64,000 nt of DNA from positions 1,397,205 to 1,461,204 of the forward strand of contig NW_022098001.1 in NCBI RefSeq assembly GCF_002288925.2, read 5' to 3'. The first letter of the stretch is position 1, and each line of letters begins with the position of its first letter. Position numbers and translations under genes: made by a program. Source of the DNA: Delphinapterus leucas. Its lineage: Eukaryota; Chordata; Mammalia; Artiodactyla; Monodontidae. This document shows, piece by piece, positions 57,321-64,000 of this stretch. The notes beneath the pieces are model-generated. The model did no database searches and was not told the DNA's origin. It saw nothing but the letters and a program-made list of their open reading frames with translations.

Positions 57321-60300
57321 ACATAGGTAAAATTTAATGTGTTTTATTTATATAATATTTAATTTTACAATTACTTTATACTTATGTCTTATGATAAAAT
57401 TTCCAAATACATAGTAATAGCAAGTTTATATTTGAAATTAAAAATGAGGTTATTTAATGAAAACCTTAAACATATAGTTTAGGTGCTAGGCAGACAGTAG
57501 AAATTGAGAAATTTGTACATGAAAAGTTGACTGTGTTTCATGAAACTCTGACCAATTGACTTTCAATTGCTTGCTTGGTGGTTATGAAATTAATGCTGAG
57601 CTGGTCTGAAGCAATAACTAGTCAAAGATATCTAGTTCATGTCATTGACATTGATGGAGGTAGTTTTCTTGATTTTACTCCTGCTAGCTGGATGACACAT
57701 AACTCTAAAACCATTAGCTACACCAAAATATTTAGGAAATGAGAAGGGAAACTAGGACACAGCCCCACTTCAAACTGTTTAGAATTGGTATCTCATCCAT
57801 CAAAAAGCTATTTTCAACCATTCCCATTCTGGTAATAATATTAATTTTTGAAAAGTAAGATTAACTTGAGATTTACAATAAAATTAGTGTGCTCTGGGAA
57901 CAGACATTCAGTTATGAAGGAAATGAGCATATAACCCTGATGTTTTCCCCAAGGTATAAAATTCTATTATTCTGTGAAATCAAAGAACTGGAAAAAGTTG
58001 TTAAATACTGCAAAAAAATTTTGTTATCCTATACTATTTTCTTGGTGAAAATGAAACAGAGGTTATTCCATGGTAGCTGTGACTTTAACATGAACAATTA
58101 ACAACTGCTTTCTACACTACAGGCACAGTTGTAGGTATTGTGCATATACCACTAAACCAAATACATTTCTGCCTGTATGAAGCTTATAGTCTAAGAAATT
58201 AGTCCCCATGGAATATTACAATGAAAATTAAATCTTGAAATCTGTTAAGACATTGAGAAAATTTCTTAACCCTATCAGGCCTCATGTTCTAGTGTTTGTT
58301 TTTATTAATGGGATAATATATAAAACCAACTCATTTGTTTTTGCTAGAATCAAACATAGGTTGTATTGGGAGTTGGCATTAAATTTTACAGTGAAGGTGA
58401 GTAGATTAATAGGTTTATAATTTGAGTATAAGAAGTGTTTCTACCTTTTTGAAGATGGGGTAGACTCTATACCTGTCTGGATAGAGCTATGCTCAATGTA
58501 TTAACTAAGATAAAGAGTAAGGATTTGAGTCTACCACTAAGGATAAATTTCATACTTCTGATATAACAAACTACTAGTGGGTCTTTTAAACTTTTAGCTA
58601 ACTATTACTATATTGAAAAATAAATAGAATTACTTTTACCTAATATATAAAACATTACCACCTATGAATTGAGGAATAAATTGGGGTAAATATCCTATGT
58701 GGTCATCAAAAGGGATTTGTTTTTATTCATAGTACGTGGGTAATTCTATTGCCTAATCTTAATTTTATATTAACCTTTATATTGGAAGCAAATTTTCTTT
58801 AGACTTCTAGTGAAGTCATTTATTCAATAATAAGATGTTGATTCTAATTTTATCTGAGATTGTGTCTTAGGTCTGATCCACAAACTTACTAGTATTTTTT
58901 TTTCTTTCTGTTCTGTCTTTGAGCCCTTGGTTGCCTATATTGTGCTCTTCTATATGTTGTATATATTGGTATGTATTTAGAGGGAAAACCCTCTCTCAGA
59001 AGAATCATGAGCAGAATACTGGGCATTTTTTAAACTTCCTAAGGTCACTCATGTAATTCTAAAGAGCCTCATTTTGTTTTCACTGTTCCAGTTAATATGC
59101 TTTATCAGATCAAGTGCAATATTGAAGGTCAGAGTAAAGTTAAGGGGGGAATGATGATTCTCACCTGAATCCAAAATATCTTCTTTAAGGAAGGAGGGAA
59201 AAGAGTGTTGACCATTTATTAATTCTAATAAATACTTTGACAACCTGCTCTTAATGAATATAACTAAAGAATTAATAAAAATTATATTTTTACTTTGGTT
59301 TTCAGAGTGAGATATGTATAAATAATCAAATTTTTTCATTCTCAACTAGAATCTTTCTTAGCATTTTCACTAAATAACTTTACTGATGTTCCCCCTGAAA
59401 CACACAAGGTTTTTAAGGACCACTGTTTACAGGTGAGACATTTTGAGTTTCTCTCTGTTTCTACCTCTTGTAGATTGGGAAAGCATCTCGGTTTGCCCTA
59501 AAATTAAACTCTTCAGCAATCACAGTTTGAGCTTTTCATTTAGCTATTTAGTACTTATTCTTCCAATGCACTGTTGTCACCCATATGGGAGAGGAGCAGC
59601 AGATTGCCTATCTGTTCCTTTTGAATTTCCTGCTAAACTGTAAAACATAGTGTTTTCTTTCTAGCTTCTTGTCACTATTCTCTACAATCAAGAGAAATTG
59701 TGAAGCAGAGAAGGAATATCTCAGTCTCTTGTGGAAAAGTCTTGATGTACCTGTCCAGACACATTTGGGAATGTAGGGCTTACCTACATAAAACAATGTG
59801 TGTTAATTAAAAATCTCAGGACAATAAAAGCTAGCAGGCAAATTGTTGTCTGAAGGTCACTGATGGTCAATGACCTGTATATACATTCCTAGATATGTGT
59901 ATATAAACTTGAATTACAGCAATAGTGAAGTAGTATCACTTCATGATACTCGGGGGTAAAGGTATCAATCTGGAAATATTAAAACTGTTTTAGGTAATTT
60001 TTTTGTTTATTGTTGATAACAAACAAGTTCTTAACTCAGTCATATAGGTGCAGTTATTTATCATTCAAAGTCCAGGTAGGAAGGAGAAGGCTCACACAGA
60101 TGGTATTTTAAAGAAAATGTAATAAAAGGGCTATCTACAAAGGCGTGGACAGAGATAAGGGAACAATCACAGGGTGTAGAAGCACTCACATACTACCAAA
60201 AAGTGAAAGGCATTACCAGTGCTAAGCCTGAAGGAGCAAATAGTGTTACTGGAGCCAAGTGAGAAAAGGAAGGGACATGAAGAGGGGCAAGCAGGATGGG

Positions 60301-61159
60301 AACAGAAATTCCTTGGCCTCTCTACTCCTGCCCTCCAATCTCCTTCCATTGCCTTAGCCAGAGGTTGGATGGGGCAAGGAGATGGGGATTGGGGTGCAAA
60401 GTGAGAAGAAGTAAACTTGCTAAATAAAAAAATCTCGAAAGGAGTATAACCCAAGACTGTTGTAAAATTCTATTTTATTTCATTAGCCTTTTGTTGTTAT
60501 TGTTCAGGCCAATGTCATGGAGATAAAGATAATATAAATTTCAAGCATCTAGGACATAGTGAGCACTGAATAAATATCTGCTGAGCGAAAAAATGAATGA
60601 GTGAACGGGGAATTTGGTTCAATCATCTATTTGAAATGTTTCAAATTTATATTAATAAATGCCTTTGTTCTATTTTCATAATAATTTTAAGATTTAACTA
60701 TTCTTTATAAAAGCATTCTTCTTTTTATCCCCACTGCCCCATTCTAACCTTGAAGCTTATCAATATATTTCTCTAAGCTCATTGAGATAGATGAGTCTTA
60801 TATTTTCCACTGTCAAACCAGAATGCATATTTCAAATCAACCAGGTGCCCCTTAATAGAGGCTGGAGGAACCAGTCCCGGTCCTTGCGTTCCAAAGCAAG
60901 AGGATGAAATATTATTAACCTAAATTGAGCATTTATGTACTATGTTTTTTTCCCTCGGTTTTACTGCAGTAAGTCATCAAATACTTTAAATTAGAAAACG
61001 GTCCCTGTCAAGGTGAGACAGTCATTTTCTGTGCTTGAAATATAGTTGTGGGCCAGGAGGGAGCTGAGGTGCTTTAAATAAGCTTTCTCCCCGACCATGT
61101 AAGCCCTAAAATTGTTGACCATTTTAAATGATAACAACAATATCAATAAAAATAATAGC
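57321..61159. other. Unassigned AT-rich sequence
   Basis: No gene recognised in 3.8 kb. A short MIR/L2-type tail (GCACTGAATAAATATCTGCT) lies at 60561-60580. Frames at 57889-58101, 59049-59345 and 60167-60454 lack recognisable domains. Confidence 0.5.
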
Positions 61160-61380
61160 CACCATCTAGAAGGTACCTACTAGGCTTAAACCTCATTTGC
61201 ATCCTCTAACTCAACTATCCAATTTTATGAAGTTGGAATGATTACAATATTTTATAAAGCAGATAACCTTGCCCAGGGCCATGCAGTCTGAGCAGTAGAG
61301 AATATAGTGAGTAAGCAGTAGAGTGTACTTGGAGCCCAGGTTGTCTCATACCAAAACCTTCGCTCTTAACCAATACAGTG
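61160..61380 (-). mobile_element. MIR SINE
   Basis: Reversed MIR: GAAGGTACCTACTAGGCTTA, CATCCTCTAACTCAACTATC, CCTTGCCCAGGGCCATGCAG, GGAGCCCAGGTTGTCTCATA and TCGCTCTTAACCAATACAGT, reaching the MIR 5' end. Confidence 0.75.
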
Positions 61381-61393
61381 ACAACCCTCTTTT

Positions 61394-61926
61394 TTTTTTT
61401 TTTTTTACATCTTTATTAGAGTATAATTGCTTTACAATGGTGTGTTAGTTTCTGCTTTATAACAAAGTGAATCAGTTATACACATACATATGTTCCCATA
61501 TCTCTTCCCTCTTGCGTCTCCCTCCCTCCCACCCTCCCTATCCCACCCCTCTGGGTGGTCACAAAGCACCGAGCTGATCTCCCTGTGCTATGCGGCTGCT
61601 TCCCACTAGCTATCTACCTTACATTTGGTAGTGTATATATGTCCATGCCTCTCTCTCGCTTTGTCACAGCTTACCCTTCCCCCTCCCCATATCCTCAAGT
61701 CCATTCTCTAGTAGGTATGCGTCTTTATTCCTGTCTTACCCCTAGGTTCTTCATGATATTTTTTTTCCTTAAATTCCATGTATATGTGTTAGCATACAGT
61801 ATTTGTCTTTCTCTTTCTGACTCACTTCACTCTGTATAACAGACTCTAGGTCTATCCACCTCATTACAAATAGCTCAATTTCGTTTCTTTCTATGGCTGA
61901 GTAATATTCCATTGTATATATGTGCC
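61394..61926 (-). mobile_element. L1 3' end, 5'-truncated, minus strand
   Basis: A T-run (61391-61406), then the reversed 3' UTR (TTTATTAGAGTATAATTGCT, TCCCATATCTCTTCCCTCTT) and the last ORF2 codons, ending at GGCTGAGTAATATTCCATTG. A perfect 13-bp duplication ACAACCCTCTTTT lies at 61381-61393 and 61927-61939. It inserted at the end of a MIR. Confidence 0.96.
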
Positions 61927-61939
61927 ACAACCCTCTTTT

Positions 61940-63084
61940 GACTCCCACTTGATTTAATATATTTTTGGCTGAAATCAGAAAAGCTCATGTCTCCCACTTG
62001 GTTCTGCAGTGTTCTGTGGAGATGTCTGAGAGCAGAAAGACAGAAATTTCATTTCTGCCTTTTGTGCTATAGGGGAGGAAAACTAAGATAACATTATTGA
62101 GAGTGACTGTAATGAGAGAAGAGAAATCAATAAAACGTACAATGAGAAAAGTGAATTTTTGAAGGAAAAACTACCACAGTTGACTAAAGGAGAGTGTGTT
62201 GCCATACTACTCTGTGTTCTCCTTCCATTGGTATATATTTTCAAAATGTCTCTGTTATCTGAGACATTCAACTTGACCCATCGCTGCCCTTTATACAGAG
62301 TTAGCTCTCCCAAGCAACTCTGAGCAGCAGATGCCACATAGAAGAATTGGTGATAACCCTGAGTGGCCTAGGTAATTTCTGCTTACCTTGACTGCTGTTT
62401 CTTGCTAATCATTTAACACTAGACTTTAGCTTTCCATATTAGTTTTTGGTCTCTCGGCTGGTGGCCCAGGTGGCCTTCCTTCTCTGGCTTAGTGGCATGA
62501 ATCTCACTCTTAACCTTTGGCTGTGCCTCACCTTCTCATGTCTTCACTGGCAACAGCTTTAAGGGAAGACACTCTCTTTAAAGTCTTGATCCACTAAAAC
62601 ACTTCCAACCAAGCCAACCCCCAGCATACCCACTTAGAGAGGGAAAGTTAAGCCTACCTTTTTAAAAAGGAAAAGTTAAAAACCTGTATGAAATTAGACA
62701 TATTTAAGTATGGCAATTCTCACCCACTCTCTTCAAACAACATTTAATATGTGTTTTTGTGTGTTAAGCTCTGCAATAAGTTCTTCAATTCCTAAGTTTC
62801 TATCTAGGGTTCCATCTTTATGTATATAAAAGAACAACACTTTTTATAGAGTGCTTCATAGTGAAGAAGTTTTTTTTGGAGTCAATTAATTTTCAGTGCT
62901 GCTTAAAAATGACATTTTATTATTTTTAATATAGGCAAAGTGAGGGGGGTCTCAAGAAAGATCTCATCTACATTACTGACTTTAGGAATGCTAGAATGTT
63001 ACAGCACGTGAGATGTATATGCCCAAAACCCAAAGAGCCACTCAGAAAAATAGAAAAGAGGACACAGGATTTACAGAAAAGAGA
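61940..63084. other. Unassigned sequence
   Basis: No gene or repeat recognised. Confidence 0.5.
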
Positions 63085-63345
63085 GACAGCATAGTACAGA
63101 CTATAGAGTTAAATCTCCTAGGCTCAAATCACACCTGTAATACCTACTAGTGGTACAGCTTTAGACAAATTTCTTAACTTTCTTTCTCTGCTTCTGTTTT
63201 ATCTATAAAATGTGAATTATTATAATTATAGCACCTAGTATTATATGGGGTTCTATGAGTATTGAATTATCCCTTATTAAAGCATGGGGAGTTCTAAGAG
63301 CAGTGCCTAGTATAGGAAGTGCTTGATGAATGGCAGCTCTCATTA
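63085..63345 (+). mobile_element. MIR SINE, nearly full length
   Basis: AGCATAGTACAGACTATAGA, GTTAAATCTCCTAGGCTCAA, TTAGACAAATTTCTTAACTT, TTTTATCTATAAAATGTGAA and AGCAGTGCCTAGTATAGGAA follow the MIR consensus. Confidence 0.8.
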
Positions 63346-63423
63346 TAACCAGCAACTAGCCATGTGACAATTGCAAGTCACAGACCTCAGGAGCTCACTG
63401 TCTTCCTCCTTAAACAGCATTGG

Positions 63424-63694
63424 CCATTGGTGAAAGTTGGGTGTTAAAGTCCCCTACTATTAATGTGTTACTGTCGATTTCTCCTTTTATGGCTGTTAGT
63501 ATTTGCCTTATGTATTGAGGTGCTCCTATGTTGGGTGCATAAATATTTACAATTGTTATATCGTCTTCTTGGATTGATCCCTTGATCATTTTGTAGTGTC
63601 CTTCTTTGTCTCTTCTAATAGTCTTTATTTTAGAGTCTATTTTGTCTGATATGAGAATTGCTACTCCAGCTTTCTTTTGGTTTCCATTTGCATG
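63424..63694 (-). mobile_element. L1 ORF2 endonuclease segment, inverted 5' arm
   Basis: The reverse complement matches the endonuclease-coding part of the full-length copy (about 37600-37865): GGTGTTAAAGTCCCCTACTA, TTGAGGTGCTCCTATGTTGG, TGGATTGATCCCTTGATCAT and ATGAGAATTGCTACTCCAGC. It is joined at 63691-63697 to a + strand L1 segment. Confidence 0.92.
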
Positions 63695-64000
63695 CAGGAT
63701 ACAAAATTAATGCACAGAAATCTCTGGCATTCCTATACACTAATGATGAAAAATCTGAAAGTGAAATCAAGAAAACACTCCCATTTACCATTGCAACAGA
63801 AAGAATAAAATATCTAGGAATAAACCTACCTAAGGAGACAAAAGAGCTGTATGCAGAAAATTATGACACTGATGAAAGAAATTAAAGATGATACAAATAG
63901 ATGGAGAGATATACCATGTTCTTGGATTGGAAGAATCAACATTGTGAAAATGACTCTACTACCCAAAGCAATCTATAGATTCAATGCAATCCCTATCAAA
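63694..64000 (+). mobile_element. L1 ORF2 RT/thumb segment, sense arm (runs off window)
   Basis: Matches the full-length copy from about 39797: GCAGGATACAAAATTAATGC, ACACTAATGATGAAAAATCT, ACCTACCTAAGGAGACAAAA and TCAATGCAATCCCTATCAAA. The frame at 63658-63885 reads [20 protein letters not shown], then breaks near 63870. The 3' part lies beyond the window. Confidence 0.93.

Noticed and set aside
1..64000. CRISPR array, operon, phage or bacterial features
   Set aside because: All repeats are mammalian SINE/LINE types or microsatellites; base composition and content are eukaryotic.

Overview
The window is mammalian nuclear DNA made almost entirely of retrotransposon copies set in AT-rich sequence with no recognisable gene. 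The repeat content points to a cetacean (dolphin or whale). There are eleven tRNA-derived SINEs of the CHR type, mostly the short form of about 205 bp that I associate with whales. There are six LINE-1 pieces ending in the same 3' UTR (a ...TCCAATAAAGATGTT... tail), and I saw no Alu, B1/B2, PRE-1 or BovB/Bov-tA element. The species call is an inference from repeat families. No host protein-coding exon, tRNA, rRNA, ncRNA gene or CRISPR array could be supported. Every long reading frame is a LINE-1 remnant, a SINE shadow or low-complexity sequence.

Layout. 1-5 kb: an ancient L2 split by an old L1 3' end with a preserved 17-bp duplication, a palindromic DNA-transposon relic, and two MIRs. 5-9 kb: a head-to-head pair of long CHR SINEs, an old L1 3' UTR and an L2 fragment. 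10-14 kb: L2 and MIR fragments and a 1.57-kb 5'-truncated L1 with an internal deletion. 14-21 kb: old L1 fragments on both strands, MIRs, an L2, and a CHR SINE nested in an old L1. 22-31 kb: a 185-bp L1 stub, L2 and MIR copies, a (TG)n microsatellite and a CHR SINE. 33.3-41.8 kb: the main feature, a full-length but dead L1 of about 8.0 kb once two nested SINEs are subtracted. 42-53 kb: mostly unique sequence with a SINE, MIRs, an L2 and a short L1. 53-57 kb: an internally deleted SINE, then two ancient L1 3' regions in tandem with another SINE at an internal junction. 57-64 kb: mostly unrecognised AT-rich sequence, then a minus-strand L1 stub inserted at the edge of a MIR, and an L1 with an inverted 5' end that runs off the window.

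The full-length L1 is on the + strand. It has a very long composite 5' UTR (about 3.1 kb as it stands), with monomer-like units of about 50 bp and a T-rich direct duplication. ORF1 has lost its usual ATG. ORF2 carries frameshifts, two endonuclease active-site changes, a change in a conserved RT glycine, and a SINE in the RT domain.

No new functional system was found. The most useful observations are structural: promoter-like L1 repeats, retrotransposition by-products (twin priming, internally deleted copies, nested insertions that give relative ages), a SINE intermediate between the long and short CHR forms, and one good RFX-type palindrome in otherwise unique sequence.
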